A DNA stretch of 64,000 bases from CAYOOP01 sp964405685 (GTDB lineage Bacteria > Pseudomonadota > Alphaproteobacteria > Rickettsiales > SXRF01): positions 248,001-312,000 of the forward strand of contig CAYOOP010000001.1 of assembly GCA_964405685.1 (NCBI GenBank), written 5' to 3'. The translations under genes and the position numbers were made by a program. Within the stretch, counting starts at the first letter, position 1. Each line of letters begins with the position of its first letter. The notes under the pieces are model-generated. The model was not told the origin of the DNA. It saw only the letters and a program-made list of their open reading frames with translations, and did no database searches. Positions 32,473 through 41,379 of this stretch are shown here, one piece after another.

Positions 32473-32684
32473 AAGGGTCTCCTTGGTTGAAATGAGTCGG
32501 CGTAGCCATAAAAGGGTGGAACCGGAGAATACCTATGCAAATCGTTCAACGATGTTGACGCACTTCTCCAGCTCCGGCCTGCCTGCCTAAGAGGGGTGCC
32601 TTGAGCAGGGAAACCATAGGATGTTGGAAGCAGAATAAGAAAGAAAAACGGGAAATAAAGAGAAGATATCAAGAGCCTATAAAA
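32473..32684 (-). other. Non-coding leader upstream of the 24-residue ORF
   Basis: No gene is seen between der and the small ORF. Read on the minus strand it contains several G/C-rich segments that can pair (GCAGGCAGGCCGGAGCTGGAG, split by partial complements, and ATCGTTGAACGAT). It could be an RNA regulator or a structured 5' leader. I could not match it to tmRNA, SRP RNA, 6S RNA or a riboswitch. Confidence 0.3.
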
Positions 32685-34013
32685 TCACTTTTTGGCGTAG
32701 GGATTTTCGCCCTTTTTGATTTGCATGCGGATGGGGATGCCGGGGAGGTTAAACGCCTCGCGCAGATCGGTAATCAGGTAGCGTAAATAATGGCCGGGGA
32801 CGTCGTCTAGATTCACAAATAGACGAAAGCTCGGCGGGCGGATGCCGGTTTGGGTGATGTAGCGAATTTTGAGACGACGGCCGTTAATGAGCGGCGGTGC
32901 GTGACGCTCGAGGGCACCTTCTAACCAGCGGTTTAGGCTACCGGTGGTGAGCTTGGTGTTCCAGAGAGCGTGTTGGGTAAAGGCGGTGGTCATCAAGGCT
33001 TTGAGGCCTTGTTTTTTGAGGCCCGACACGGGGATGACGGGCACGCCGCGCACTTGCGGCAGCACGTCGGTGATGCGTTCGGAAATATCTTCGATGAGCA
33101 ATGGCACTTGCTCGGCCTGATCGCATTTATTCACCGCGATGATAAGCGCGCGGCCTTCTTCGGCAGCGTCTGATGCGATCGTCAGATCTTGTTTTTCCAT
33201 AGGCGCGCCAGCGTCGACCATCAGCACCACGACTTCGGCGAAATTGACCGAGCGGCGCGTATCCATGGCGGCCAGTTTTTCAAGCACGTCGGAGACACGG
33301 CCGGATTTGCGCAAGCCCGCGGTGTCGATTAGCTCGACGGGTTTATTGTCCCACGTAAATGGAATCGCAATGGCATCGCGGGTGATGCCGGCTTCGGGGC
33401 CGGTGAGGACGCGTTCGTCTCTGAGCAATGCGTTGATGAGGGTGGATTTTCCAGCGTTCGGGCGGCCAACGATGGCGAGTTTGAGGGGGCGCTCTTTGGT
33501 TTTCTTTTCGGTTTCTTCGTCATCGGGCATGAGGACGAGTACGGCTTGCAATAAATCGGAAATGCCTTCGCCGTGTTCGGCAGCAACAGGGATGGCCTCG
33601 CCGAAACCGAGGGAATACATGTCTCCCAAATTGCCGCGTGCGGCTTTGGTTTCGGATTTATTGGCGAGCAAAATGACTTTTTTGGCTTTGGTGCGTAAGA
33701 GTTTGGCGAAACGCTGATCTTCGGCATTGATGCCCGCGTTGGCATCCACCACAAACAGCGTAACACCAGCTTCGGCGACGGCTTTCAAAGATTGTTCGGT
33801 CATGCGTTCTTCAAGTGAATGCTTGCCTGCGAACTCAAGCCCGGCGGTATCGACTAGCTTGAACTCGATGCCGCCGATTGCGACGATACCTTCTTTGCGG
33901 TCGCGCGTGAGGCCGGGTTGATCATGCACCAGCGCTGCGCGCGTTTTGGTAAGACGGTTAAACAGAGTGGATTTGCCGACGTTGGGGCGGCCTGCGATGG
34001 CGACGGTGAACAT
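32685..34013 (-). CDS. der: Ribosome-assembly GTPase Der (EngA)
   Basis: 442 residues with two GTPase domains and a C-terminal KH domain. G1 motifs: GRPNVGKSTLFN and GRPNAGKSTLIN; G3: DTAGL twice; G4: NKSE and NKCD. It matures the 50S subunit. It lies one base after the bamB gene, giving yfgM-bamB-der in the same order as in Escherichia coli. Confidence 0.97.
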   Translation of the reverse strand: MFTVAIAGRPNVGKSTLFNRLTKTRAALVHDQPGLTRDRKEGIVAIGGIEFKLVDTAGLEFAGKHSLEERMTEQSLKAVAEAGVTLFVVDANAGINAEDQRFAKLLRTKAKKVILLANKSETKAARGNLGDMYSLGFGEAIPVAAEHGEGISDLLQAVLVLMPDDEETEKKTKERPLKLAIVGRPNAGKSTLINALLRDERVLTGPEAGITRDAIAIPFTWDNKPVELIDTAGLRKSGRVSDVLEKLAAMDTRRSVNFAEVVVLMVDAGAPMEKQDLTIASDAAEEGRALIIAVNKCDQAEQVPLLIEDISERITDVLPQVRGVPVIPVSGLKKQGLKALMTTAFTQHALWNTKLTTGSLNRWLEGALERHAPPLINGRRLKIRYITQTGIRPPSFRLFVNLDDVPGHYLRYLITDLREAFNLPGIPIRMQIKKGENPYAKK

Positions 34014-34014
34014 A

Positions 34015-35301
34015 TCAATACAATGCCACGAGTTCGGCGTTTTTGCGCACGACGATCATCCGCATACCACTGACAAGCGGTGTGGCGTAGATATCATCGG
34101 GGATTTCGATGGTGCCTATTTCGCTGCCGTTTGTGGGGTTAAACGCTTTCATTTCGCCGTGAGCACCGGCGACATAGAGCTTGCCGCCAGCCATGACGGG
34201 GCCGCTCCAATGGTAGGGATCTTTTTTATCTTTCGCATCTTCGTAGCGCGGCAAGGTCGCCACCCAAAACACGCGGCCATCGAGACGGTTAAAAGCGATG
34301 AGTGTAGCATCTGAGGACAAGAGGAATAAGGCGTTGCCAACCACCAGCGGGGTTTGCATAGACACGACCGGCTGCTCCCATACGCGCAGACCGTTATCCA
34401 GGCGGTAAGCGGCCAAGATGCCGGAGGCGCTTGCGACATAAAGTGCATTGCCAGCGATCACCGGGTCGCCACCGAAGCCGTTGAAATCGGACGTAGCGAT
34501 CATGCGTTTGGAGGCGCTCACCATATCCGACCAAATTTCGCTGCCGTCGGATTGCTGCACGACTTTGAGTTCGCCGGAGGATAGCGGTGCGATGAGGCCG
34601 CCGTTGACGGTAAGGGGTGAGGCGAGTGCGAGGAAACTTGAGCCTTCGTCGATCCCGCGCGTGGTCCACACACTAGCACCAGTAGCAGCATCGAGCGCAA
34701 AAATTTGGCTATCGACGGTGACGATGAACACGCGACCGCCATCCACCGCGGGAGTGGAGCGCACGGGGATTTTAATATCCTGCCGCCAGAGTTCGCGGCC
34801 GGTAGCAGCATCCAGGGCGGCGATCAATCCATTGCCAGAAACGGCGTAAAGCACGCCGCCGCTCATGGTAAGGCCGCCGGTTAACATGGTATTTTCATCT
34901 TCATCGGCAACGCCGGCAGCGCGCCAGAGGACGCGAGAAATGTTTTGCGCATCGTGAGCGGAAATATTTCCTGCGGCATCCATGACATAGATGACGTTGC
35001 TGGCGATGACAGGTTGCGGTGTGACGCCGTAGGTGAAATCGCGGCCGTTGCCGATCGTTTCAGAGACACGCACGCTTAGGGTTTCGGGAAAGCTCTCGGC
35101 CGGTGGAAGCTCCGGCGGCGTGGCCGCAAGCGAGCTATCGGGCACCAGCTGTGTATCAGACTTCAAAGCTTCAAGGCGTGTGCCTTCAGCTTTTTTGGTT
35201 TCGGCCGGCGTGTCGATCGAGCGCCACCAGCTGCATGCACAGAGGCTTAGAATCAGCGCTGTTGTAACGAGGAGTTTAGTGCTTGGCAAGGGCATCGGCA
35301 T
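34015..35301 (-). CDS. bamB: Outer-membrane assembly lipoprotein BamB
   Basis: 428 residues. Signal peptide STKLLVTTALILSLCAC with a lipobox cysteine, then an eight-bladed PQQ-type propeller with repeated GxLYAVxxxTGxxxW units (for example ALDAATGRELWRQD and FALDAATGASVWTTRG). BamB feeds outer-membrane proteins to BamA. ATG at 35301 (or 35295) overlaps the end of the yfgM-like gene. The long upstream frame is not used. Confidence 0.9.
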   Translation of the reverse strand: MPMPLPSTKLLVTTALILSLCACSWWRSIDTPAETKKAEGTRLEALKSDTQLVPDSSLAATPPELPPAESFPETLSVRVSETIGNGRDFTYGVTPQPVIASNVIYVMDAAGNISAHDAQNISRVLWRAAGVADEDENTMLTGGLTMSGGVLYAVSGNGLIAALDAATGRELWRQDIKIPVRSTPAVDGGRVFIVTVDSQIFALDAATGASVWTTRGIDEGSSFLALASPLTVNGGLIAPLSSGELKVVQQSDGSEIWSDMVSASKRMIATSDFNGFGGDPVIAGNALYVASASGILAAYRLDNGLRVWEQPVVSMQTPLVVGNALFLLSSDATLIAFNRLDGRVFWVATLPRYEDAKDKKDPYHWSGPVMAGGKLYVAGAHGEMKAFNPTNGSEIGTIEIPDDIYATPLVSGMRMIVVRKNAELVALY

Positions 35302-35830
35302 GTTGCTCGGTAAAGCGGGAAAGGGCTTCGGCGCGTTCACGCATGGTAGGTGGCACGTTCTCATTGGCTTTCAAGGCTGCGAGTGATTTTTTAGCATCCT
35401 CCACCTTGTTTTTTTCCATCGCTTGCACGGCCTGATTTTCTAACATCACCGGCGCAAAAGCTTCGTTGTTACTTTTGGGGGCTTCTTGCGCATAGGCGCG
35501 GGCGAAGGATTGCAGCGCCGGGTCGGTGGCGGCTTTGGCGGCTTCCGCATAAGCGCCGGTGTTGAGCAAGGCAATGGCTTGGGCGTTGCCGGTGGTGTTT
35601 TTAGCAGCGTCTTTCCAGGCTTCAGGTGTATTTTTCTCAGCAGCCACGAGCAGCACATCGGTTGCTTTCATGTGGGCATTAAGCCGCATGGTTTTCCAGG
35701 CTTGCACGCCAACAGTTGCAACCACAATAGCAATCGCCGCCGCGATACCAAAACTGCCATAGCGCTGCCAGAGCACGCGGTATTTTTCGCGCACCATGTC
35801 TTCTTGTACTTCGCGGAGGAATTCTTCCAT
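35276..35830 (-). CDS. YfgM-like membrane-anchored TPR protein
   Basis: 184 residues. Cytoplasmic N-terminus EEFLREVQEDMVREKY, membrane helix YGSFGIAAAIAIVVATVGVQ, then a periplasmic helical region with degenerate TPRs and an alanine-rich composition. This is the TPR_21/YfgM layout. In E. coli YfgM is an SecYEG-associated chaperone partner of PpiD, and its gene precedes bamB, as here. Confidence 0.85.
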   Translation of the reverse strand: MEEFLREVQEDMVREKYRVLWQRYGSFGIAAAIAIVVATVGVQAWKTMRLNAHMKATDVLLVAAEKNTPEAWKDAAKNTTGNAQAIALLNTGAYAEAAKAATDPALQSFARAYAQEAPKSNNEAFAPVMLENQAVQAMEKNKVEDAKKSLAALKANENVPPTMRERAEALSRFTEQHADALAKH

Positions 35831-35882
35831 GCCTAACTCCTAAGTTGAGAGCCATGCATCATAGTGCAAAATGCGAGAGTGT

Positions 35883-36383
35883 CTAGGCTCTACTGTGGGC
35901 TGAAACCACCATGGTTTTGGTTATTTTATCGTAGAGCGCCTGCCTGTTTTTGTTTAGAAAAACAGAGCCATAGTTCAAGAGGCTATAAAGAGTAAAAACG
36001 ATAAGTCCTACACTTTTTGCTGCATCTCCCCACGACACGGCAAAGAGTACAAGCGCCCCAAAACTCATAAATAATAGAATGGGCAGCATTTTAAGTGCGC
36101 TTCTTTGATATGCTTTACTAAAGGATAGGCTTTTTCCGTTCTCATCCACCACTTGTAATTTCATCACTCTTTTACCAAGAGTGGAACGCGTCAAGGGGCC
36201 TTCCAGCAGCGCAAAGTAAGATACGATGAATACCACCACCAACATCAAATCAACTATCCAGGCGCTATTCGATGTATGAGGAAGAAACGCTTTATTGATT
36301 AAGAAGACTATTGTCCGATAGATCAGAAAATCAATTGCAAATGCTATCGCTCGATGTGTAAGGGGTGCGGGCGTTAATGTCAT
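35883..36383 (-). CDS. RDD-family membrane protein
   Basis: 166 residues. LTHRAIAFAIDFLIYR gives the R and D pair of the RDD motif, and LGKRVMKLQVVDENGK is the family's second block. Three to four membrane helices. The family is linked to sodium/proton exchange or unknown membrane roles. Its AT-rich codon use differs from trxB, which it overlaps by 4 bases. Confidence 0.8.
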   Translation of the reverse strand: MTLTPAPLTHRAIAFAIDFLIYRTIVFLINKAFLPHTSNSAWIVDLMLVVVFIVSYFALLEGPLTRSTLGKRVMKLQVVDENGKSLSFSKAYQRSALKMLPILLFMSFGALVLFAVSWGDAAKSVGLIVFTLYSLLNYGSVFLNKNRQALYDKITKTMVVSAHSRA

Positions 36384-37327
36384 AGCTTGCCGGTGTTAGA
36401 CAGCCAGCGCTCGGCTTCGAGTGCCGCCATACAGCCGGTGCCAGCGGCGGTGACGGCCTGGCGGAAGGTTTTATCCTGCACGTCGCCTGCGGCGAAGACG
36501 CCGGGGATGTTGGTGCGGGTGCTACCGGGGACAGTTTCGATATAGCCTTCGGCATCCACATGGATTTGGCCTTTGAACAAATCCGTATTGGGCACATGAC
36601 CAATGGCGATAAAGGCACCGGTGACGGAGAGCTCAGAGAGCTTGCCGGTAATCACATTGCGTAGGCGTAGTGTGGTAAGCGAAGGTGGGTTTTGCGTGCC
36701 GACAAATTCATCGATCACCGAATCCCAGATCACAGAGATTTTCGGGTGTTTAAGCAAGCGTTCTTGCCCAATTTTTTCGGCGCGCAGTTTATCACGGCGA
36801 TGAATTAGCGTCACCTTGCTTGCGATATTGGAAAGATAAAGCGCTTCTTCCACCGCGCTGTTGCCGCCGCCGATGACGGCCACTTCCTGGTCTTTGAAGA
36901 AAAATCCATCGCAGGTCGCGCAAGCCGAAATGCCGAAACCGGCAAAATCTTTTTCACTTGGAATTCCGAGCCAGCGGGCGGTGGCCCCGGTTGCAATGAC
37001 TACGGTATCGGCGGTGTAGGTGTTTCCGGAATCACCTTTAGCGGTGAAGGGGGTCGCATTAAGGTCGATTTCAATGATCGTATCGTCAAAGATTTCAGTG
37101 CCGACGTGAGCGGCTTGTTTTTCCATTTGCTCCATGAGCCACGGACCTTGAACAGCGTGTTCAAAACCAGGATAGTTTTCAACATCGTTAGTGATGGTAA
37201 GCTGGCCACCTGGTTGTAAGCCCCTGACCATGATCGGTTTTAACATGGCGCGGGCGGCATAAATAGCGGCGGTGCAACCGGCAGAGCCAGAGCCGATGAC
37301 GAGGAGTTTCGTGTGATGTGCGGTCAT
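36380..37327 (-). CDS. trxB: Thioredoxin reductase
   Basis: 315 residues. FAD loop GSGSAGCTAAIYAARA, NADPH loop AVIGGGNSAVEEALYL, redox pair ACATCDGFF, and the C-terminal FAGDVQD. It reduces thioredoxin with NADPH. ATG at 37327 is the family start. Confidence 0.97.
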   Translation of the reverse strand: MTAHHTKLLVIGSGSAGCTAAIYAARAMLKPIMVRGLQPGGQLTITNDVENYPGFEHAVQGPWLMEQMEKQAAHVGTEIFDDTIIEIDLNATPFTAKGDSGNTYTADTVVIATGATARWLGIPSEKDFAGFGISACATCDGFFFKDQEVAVIGGGNSAVEEALYLSNIASKVTLIHRRDKLRAEKIGQERLLKHPKISVIWDSVIDEFVGTQNPPSLTTLRLRNVITGKLSELSVTGAFIAIGHVPNTDLFKGQIHVDAEGYIETVPGSTRTNIPGVFAAGDVQDKTFRQAVTAAGTGCMAALEAERWLSNTGKL

Positions 37328-37349
37328 GGCCTTTGAGACTAAGAGGTGG

Positions 37350-38159
37350 TTAGATAAATTGCAAGCAGTCTAAATTCGCAACATTCATGCGCGCATTGGT
37401 TTCGGCCTGCACTTTGGGTTTCGCACGGAAGGCAACGCCGAGACCGGCGGTTTTCAGCATCGGCAAATCATTCGCGCCGTCGCCGATTGCGAGCACTTCG
37501 GTGGTAGAAATTCCGATTTTTCTTACAGTTGAGTGCAATGTTTCCAGCTTGGCTTCCTTGCCGAGGATTGGGGGGATGACGTTGCCGGTTAGTTTGCCAC
37601 CCGCCACTTCTAAGCGGTTGGCGTGGTCTTCGTCAAAGCCGAGGGCTTTAGCAACACGAGAGGTAAAAAACGTAAATCCGCCGGAGACGAGGACGCTATA
37701 GCCACCGCGTGTTTTAAACGTGTGCACGAGTGTTTCAGCGCCGGGCATCATCTTCACGCGCGTGGCGTAGCATTCTTCCAACGTAGATTCGGGCAAGCCT
37801 TTGAGGAGGGCGACACGTTCGGTGAGTGCCGCTTCAAAATCAAGTTCGCCGCGCATGGCTTTTTCGGTGATGGCGGCGACATGTGCTTTTTTGCCAACAA
37901 AATCGGCCAGTTCGTCGATGCACTCGACGGTGATCATCGTCGAATCCATATCCGAAATGATCAAGCGTTTCTGTGGAAACGGGTGGGTTTGTGTGATGAC
38001 ATCCATGGTTGCAGTAGCATCCGGCGCGGAAGCCGCAACGTAGCTATAGGCAATGCCTGGGGTGTGAATGGTAAAAGAGTCGCCATTTGTTGCAAGCGCT
38101 TTGGCAGCATCAAGCGCGAGCGGTGCGTTGGGATGGGCAAATAGGGAAATATGCAGCAT
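37350..38159 (-). CDS. serB: Phosphoserine phosphatase
   Basis: 269 residues. HAD motif I LIISDMDSTMITVECIDELADF (split here to residues about 67-88), motif II VLVSGGFTFF, motif III-IV IGDGANDLPML. The N-terminal 65 residues form a short regulatory-like domain. It makes serine from phosphoserine. Its start codon shares bases with the stop of the small gene upstream (TAATG). Confidence 0.95.
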   Translation of the reverse strand: MLHISLFAHPNAPLALDAAKALATNGDSFTIHTPGIAYSYVAASAPDATATMDVITQTHPFPQKRLIISDMDSTMITVECIDELADFVGKKAHVAAITEKAMRGELDFEAALTERVALLKGLPESTLEECYATRVKMMPGAETLVHTFKTRGGYSVLVSGGFTFFTSRVAKALGFDEDHANRLEVAGGKLTGNVIPPILGKEAKLETLHSTVRKIGISTTEVLAIGDGANDLPMLKTAGLGVAFRAKPKVQAETNARMNVANLDCLQFI

Positions 38160-38266
38160 TAGTGGAAGCGGACGAGGGTAATGCCGAAAAAGGTGAGCGC
38201 AAGCAGAACCAACACTGCAACCATCGCCAAATTCTTTGAGCGCTTACGCTGATGGAGCTCAGTCAT
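38159..38266 (-). CDS. 35-residue single-helix protein, CoxF-like, of the cytochrome oxidase cluster
   Basis: Basic start MTELHQRKRSKNLAMVA followed by one membrane helix ending FFGITLVRFH. Short proteins of exactly this form occur after ctaB in alphaproteobacterial cox operons (called CoxF in some). It overlaps the gene upstream by 8 bases. The ATG at 38266 is chosen; the frame stays open further up but is then the shadow of that gene. Confidence 0.6.
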   Translation of the reverse strand: MTELHQRKRSKNLAMVAVLVLLALTFFGITLVRFH

Positions 38267-38453
38267 TGGCATCGGGCGTGCTTTCATCATAGGCGGCAAC
38301 GTCTTCGGAATTTTTAAAGCCACCGCTTCGGGCGATGCGGATAAAGTCGAGTACAATCAGGATCAAAATGGTGCTGAGGCTGCCCAGCACGAAGCTCATA
38401 CCCATCAGGTAGACGGTCATGTTTGTCAGTGAATGTACGGTCGATGGATTCAT
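38259..38453 (-). CDS. 64-residue single-helix membrane protein after ctaB
   Basis: One hydrophobic helix (LMGMSFVLGSLSTILILIVL, residues about 16-35), then a basic FIRIARSGGF and an acidic tail. It overlaps ctaB and the CoxF-like gene at both ends, so it is translated with them. It is probably a small factor of the haem-copper oxidase cluster, but no family is recognised. Confidence 0.5.
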   Translation of the reverse strand: MNPSTVHSLTNMTVYLMGMSFVLGSLSTILILIVLDFIRIARSGGFKNSEDVAAYDESTPDAND

Positions 38454-39334
38454 AAGCCTCCCAAAAAATCTACCAGCATCATAGCAAGCAGTGCGAATAA
38501 ATAAAGGATAGAATAGCCGAAGAGTTTTTTGGCAGGAAGATCGCTCTCACTGCGCACAACCTGGTAAGTACGGGTGACGAATAGACCGCCGAGGATGGCG
38601 GCACTCACACCATAAACCATACCCAGATCACCCATCAAACTGGGCACAAGCGTAATGGCAACAAGAAGAATGCTATAACGCAACATCAGTTTTTTGGTGG
38701 CCGGAAGACCGGCAACGACCGGCATCATTGGAATACCGGCGCGTTTGTAATCCGAGTTGCGGTAGAGCGCGAGTGCCCAGAAATGCGGTGGCGTCCACAG
38801 GAAAATGATCAGGAATAAAATCCATGGCAACACGGCCATTTGCCCACAAGCGGCAAGCCAGCCGATGACAGGAGGGAAGGCACCTGCTGCGCCGCCAATC
38901 ACGATGTTTTGCGGCGTAGCACGTTTGAGCCACATGGTGTAAATCACTGCATAAAAGAAAATGGCGAAAGCGAGCATGCCTGCAGCAGTCCAGTTGGTCG
39001 CCAAACCTAACGTCATCACTGCGAAAATACCGAGAATGATACCAAATCCGAGCGCGTTGTGAGAATTAATGCGGCCGGCAGGCACCGGGCGGCCCATAGT
39101 GCGCAGCATTTGCGCGTCGATATCGCGGTCGAACCACATGTTGATCGCCCCGCCGGCGCCGGAACCGGCGGCGATCGTTAGGATAATAATGAATTGGATA
39201 AAGGGGTGGACCGTACCGGGAGCCAGCCACATACCAACCGCGCCGGAAAAGACCACAAGCGACATCACACCGGGTTTGAGTAGTGTGATATAGTCGCCGA
39301 CGCTGGATTCGAGGGGGAGAGTGGTTGATTGCAT
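38450..39334 (-). CDS. ctaB: Protohaem IX farnesyltransferase (haem O synthase)
   Basis: 294 residues, UbiA-type prenyltransferase with nine membrane helices. The polyprenyl-binding sites are NMWFDRDIDAQMLRTMGRP and the second loop WTPPHFWALALYRNSDYKRAG. It makes haem O for bo3 or aa3 oxidase. The structural oxidase genes are not in this window. Confidence 0.95.
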   Translation of the reverse strand: MQSTTLPLESSVGDYITLLKPGVMSLVVFSGAVGMWLAPGTVHPFIQFIIILTIAAGSGAGGAINMWFDRDIDAQMLRTMGRPVPAGRINSHNALGFGIILGIFAVMTLGLATNWTAAGMLAFAIFFYAVIYTMWLKRATPQNIVIGGAAGAFPPVIGWLAACGQMAVLPWILFLIIFLWTPPHFWALALYRNSDYKRAGIPMMPVVAGLPATKKLMLRYSILLVAITLVPSLMGDLGMVYGVSAAILGGLFVTRTYQVVRSESDLPAKKLFGYSILYLFALLAMMLVDFLGGL

Positions 39335-39429
39335 GGAGGGGTTAAACCACAGCTTGTGTAAGGGTCCAAGGAGTTTTTGAGTCTTGAATGTTTGCAGAGC
39401 CTGTGCGATAGGCTAGAGCCTCTGATAAT

Positions 39430-39503
39430 GCGGGTGTAGTTCAATGGTAGAACGGCAGCCTTCCAAGCTGCATACGAGGGTTCGATTCCCTTCACCCGCT
39501 CCA
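39430..39503 (+). tRNA. tRNA-Gly (anticodon TCC), CCA encoded
   Basis: GCGGGTG pairs with CACCCGC, discriminator T, encoded CCA. Anticodon stem GCAGC/GCTGC encloses CTTCCAA, giving TCC. T-arm GAGGGTTCGATTCCCTT. No copy of its 3' end was found downstream. Confidence 0.97.
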
Positions 39504-39640
39504 CCCTTCGCCTACGGCTTCGGGTGGCTTACGCCACTTGCGTAAGACGCACGAAGGCCGTGCTTAGGCGAAGGAGTGTCCGTCGTAGCTCGCGAAGTGA
39601 GCGAAGTCGGACTATATTGACTGGGTCCATCTTTCCACCC
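39504..39640. repeat. Hairpin cluster after tRNA-Gly
   Basis: GTGGC-TTAC-GCCAC (39524-39537) overlaps CTTACG/CGTAAG (39528-39546), and GTCCG/CGGAC (39578-39612) encloses TAGCTCGC-GAA-GTGAGCGA. CTTCGCCTA and TAGGCGAAG pair further apart. The stretch looks like an assembly of dispersed palindromes. The following 39641-39760 is AT-rich and probably the promoter of the next gene. Confidence 0.6.
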
Positions 39641-39760
39641 GCTTCATCAAACACATCATCATAAATAATGGTATGTTTTACATCAATAATATAGATGTTT
39701 ATTAAAATATTAACCATAAAGATGGTATTATCGATAGGCAGTTAAACAAGGGATTCCATC

Positions 39761-40255
39761 ATGTCTGATAATTTGCCGTCATCGCGTCGAGAAATTAGAC
39801 CTGCGCAAAACGCTCTACAGAAATCCGAATCTGATTGCGTTAAAAATGCCTCTATTAAATACGACAACACACTCGCTTCTGAGGGTAATAAATATCCTTC
39901 AGCGTGCCACAGTTTTGTGTTTGATATAGAGCTTGATCCAGGGCAGTGGCGCACAATGAATGCTGAACAACGCCAAGCCGTAAGGGATCATTTTGCAAAA
40001 ATTATATATGAAGATATCCCGGCTACAGCAATGGAAAATCTAGATATACGTGATTATAACGATTCAAGCAAACCTGCGAAAAGTTTACAACGTAGCTTTT
40101 GTAGAGATGCAATTGATTTAGGTGGCAGACTAGTTTTAAGTGGTAGCGTTATGTTTTTTGATCACCAAGTGACAAATAAAGCAGCATTGCCAGGAGTAAT
40201 TGGCAGCATCGAAGGAATGGGTTCTCAAGCACCCTCCCTCCGGTTAGGGTCATAA
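39761..40255 (+). CDS. Unrecognised soluble protein beside tRNA-Gly
   Basis: 164 residues. No signal, membrane helix or known motif. Polar N-terminal 45 residues, then a mixed domain (HSFVFDIELDPGQWRTMNAE, RQAVRDHFAKIIYEDIP) and a glycine-rich end. An AAGGGA lies 8 bases before the ATG. The gene and its leader are clearly richer in AT than the flanking genes, which suggests transfer. Its function is unknown. Confidence 0.6.
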   Translation: MSDNLPSSRREIRPAQNALQKSESDCVKNASIKYDNTLASEGNKYPSACHSFVFDIELDPGQWRTMNAEQRQAVRDHFAKIIYEDIPATAMENLDIRDYNDSSKPAKSLQRSFCRDAIDLGGRLVLSGSVMFFDHQVTNKAALPGVIGSIEGMGSQAPSLRLGS

Positions 40256-40316
40256 AAGCAATAACTCAAAATTCTTCACTTTTCCAGAATCTAGTTTAAA
40301 TTTTCGTGACGCCTCA

Positions 40317-41027
40317 TTAGCTATTCGCCAACAGATAGAGCCCTATCGCACACGCGTTGGAAACATTCAAGCTTTCCATGCGCGAGGAGATGGGGAATTT
40401 GACGAGTTGGTCGCAGCGTTCAGCGACCAAGCGGCGCAAGCCCTCGCCTTCCGCGCCCATCACAAGCGCGGTGTTACGCTTCAGTTTGGCCTCCTGGAAG
40501 GTGGTTTTCGTGTGGCCGTCCAATCCCACCACCCAATAGCCTTTGTCTTTGAGTTCGAGCAGAGCGTTGGAAATATTGGTGACGTAGACCATGGGCACGA
40601 TGTCGAGCGCGCCGCTGGCGGCTTTGGCGAGTACGCCGGATTCTTGCGGGGAGTGGCGTTCTTGGACGATGACACAGGCCACATCAAACGCGGCGGCGGT
40701 GCGCAGCATCGCGCCGACATTGTGGGGATCGGTAACCTGATCGAGCACCAAGATAGGTTTTTCGGACTTGGTGACGACATCATCAAGCGTGAGGGGCTCT
40801 AGGTTTTCGACTAGTGCTGCAACTCCTTGATGTACAGCATCTTTTCCAACGTATTTTTCAATATCGGTTGGCTTGGCGATTTCGCATTTGAGTTTGCGGG
40901 TTTGCGCGAGAGCTTGTAGTTTGGGAGCCTGCTGATCACTCACCAATACGCGCTTAATGCGCCGCTCGGGGTGATTCAGCGCCGCTTCCACGCTATGAAA
41001 ACCGTAGAGCCAATAGGTCATACACAT
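40317..41027 (-). CDS. rlmB: 23S rRNA (guanosine-2251-2'-O)-methyltransferase, RlmB-type
   Basis: 236 residues, SpoU family SPOUT methylase. N-terminal substrate domain (LYGFHSVEAALNHPERRIKRVLV), then VLDQVTDPHNVGAMLRTAAAF, VMGAEGEGLRRLV and FPISSRMESLNVSNACAIGLYL, which form the SAM knot. It methylates the ribosomal P-loop. Confidence 0.93.
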   Translation of the reverse strand: MCMTYWLYGFHSVEAALNHPERRIKRVLVSDQQAPKLQALAQTRKLKCEIAKPTDIEKYVGKDAVHQGVAALVENLEPLTLDDVVTKSEKPILVLDQVTDPHNVGAMLRTAAAFDVACVIVQERHSPQESGVLAKAASGALDIVPMVYVTNISNALLELKDKGYWVVGLDGHTKTTFQEAKLKRNTALVMGAEGEGLRRLVAERCDQLVKFPISSRMESLNVSNACAIGLYLLANS

Positions 41028-41052
41028 TCAAGGGAGATAGGTGAATTGACTT

Positions 41053-41185
41053 TTAGATGCCCGTTGGTGTACAAGCTTGCTTCCCTAAAGGCAAGGCTTG
41101 CCTTAACAAGGGCGACAGCCCATCCTACGCCCTTTGGGCTTCGGAGGGCACAATGTTTTCTAGCGCGCGTTGCGCGCAAGAAAAC
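41053..41185. repeat. Hairpin-rich stretch before tRNA-Tyr
   Basis: GGCAAG/CTTGCC, GGGCGACAGCCC, GCCC-TTT-GGGC and GTTTTCTAGCGCGC-GTT-GCGCGCAAGAAAAC (about 41153-41183) follow each other. The last is long and nearly perfect. These are repeat-like palindromes; they may also end rlmB-opposed transcription. Confidence 0.55.
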
Positions 41186-41190
41186 CTAGT

Positions 41191-41276
41191 GGTGGAGTGG
41201 CCGAGTGGTCAATGGCAGCAGACTGTAAATCTGCCCGCGTAAGCGTTCGCTGGTTCAAATCCAGCCTCCACCACCA
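41191..41276 (+). tRNA. tRNA-Tyr (anticodon GTA), CCA encoded
   Basis: GGTGGAG pairs with CTCCACC, discriminator A, encoded CCA. Anticodon loop ACTGTAAAT gives GTA. The variable arm (CCCGCGTAAGCG) is long, as in bacterial tRNA-Tyr. Its last 32 bases are repeated at 43432-43463, so it is the integration site of the element that follows. Confidence 0.97.
41245..41276 (+). repeat. Attachment-site repeat, tRNA-Tyr side
   Basis: 32 bases from GTTCGCTGG to the CCA end of tRNA-Tyr, identical to 43432-43463; the bases on either side differ. This covers the T-arm and acceptor, the usual crossover segment of tRNA-targeting recombinases. Confidence 0.92.
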
Positions 41277-41379
41277 TAACTTCGTTAAGCGTATCTATTT
41301 GTATTTAAATAATAGATATTGCTCCTTCAGTTGTAATAAAAGCTTAATTTTTATTATAAATAAGGCTGTGGTAGAATTG

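Noticed and set aside
32473..32684. tmRNA, SRP RNA or 6S RNA in the leader downstream of der
   Set aside because: No tRNA-like ends, tag frame or conserved loops could be matched.
39504..40316. Integrated element at tRNA-Gly
   Set aside because: No second copy of the tRNA-Gly 3' end was found near the orphan gene.
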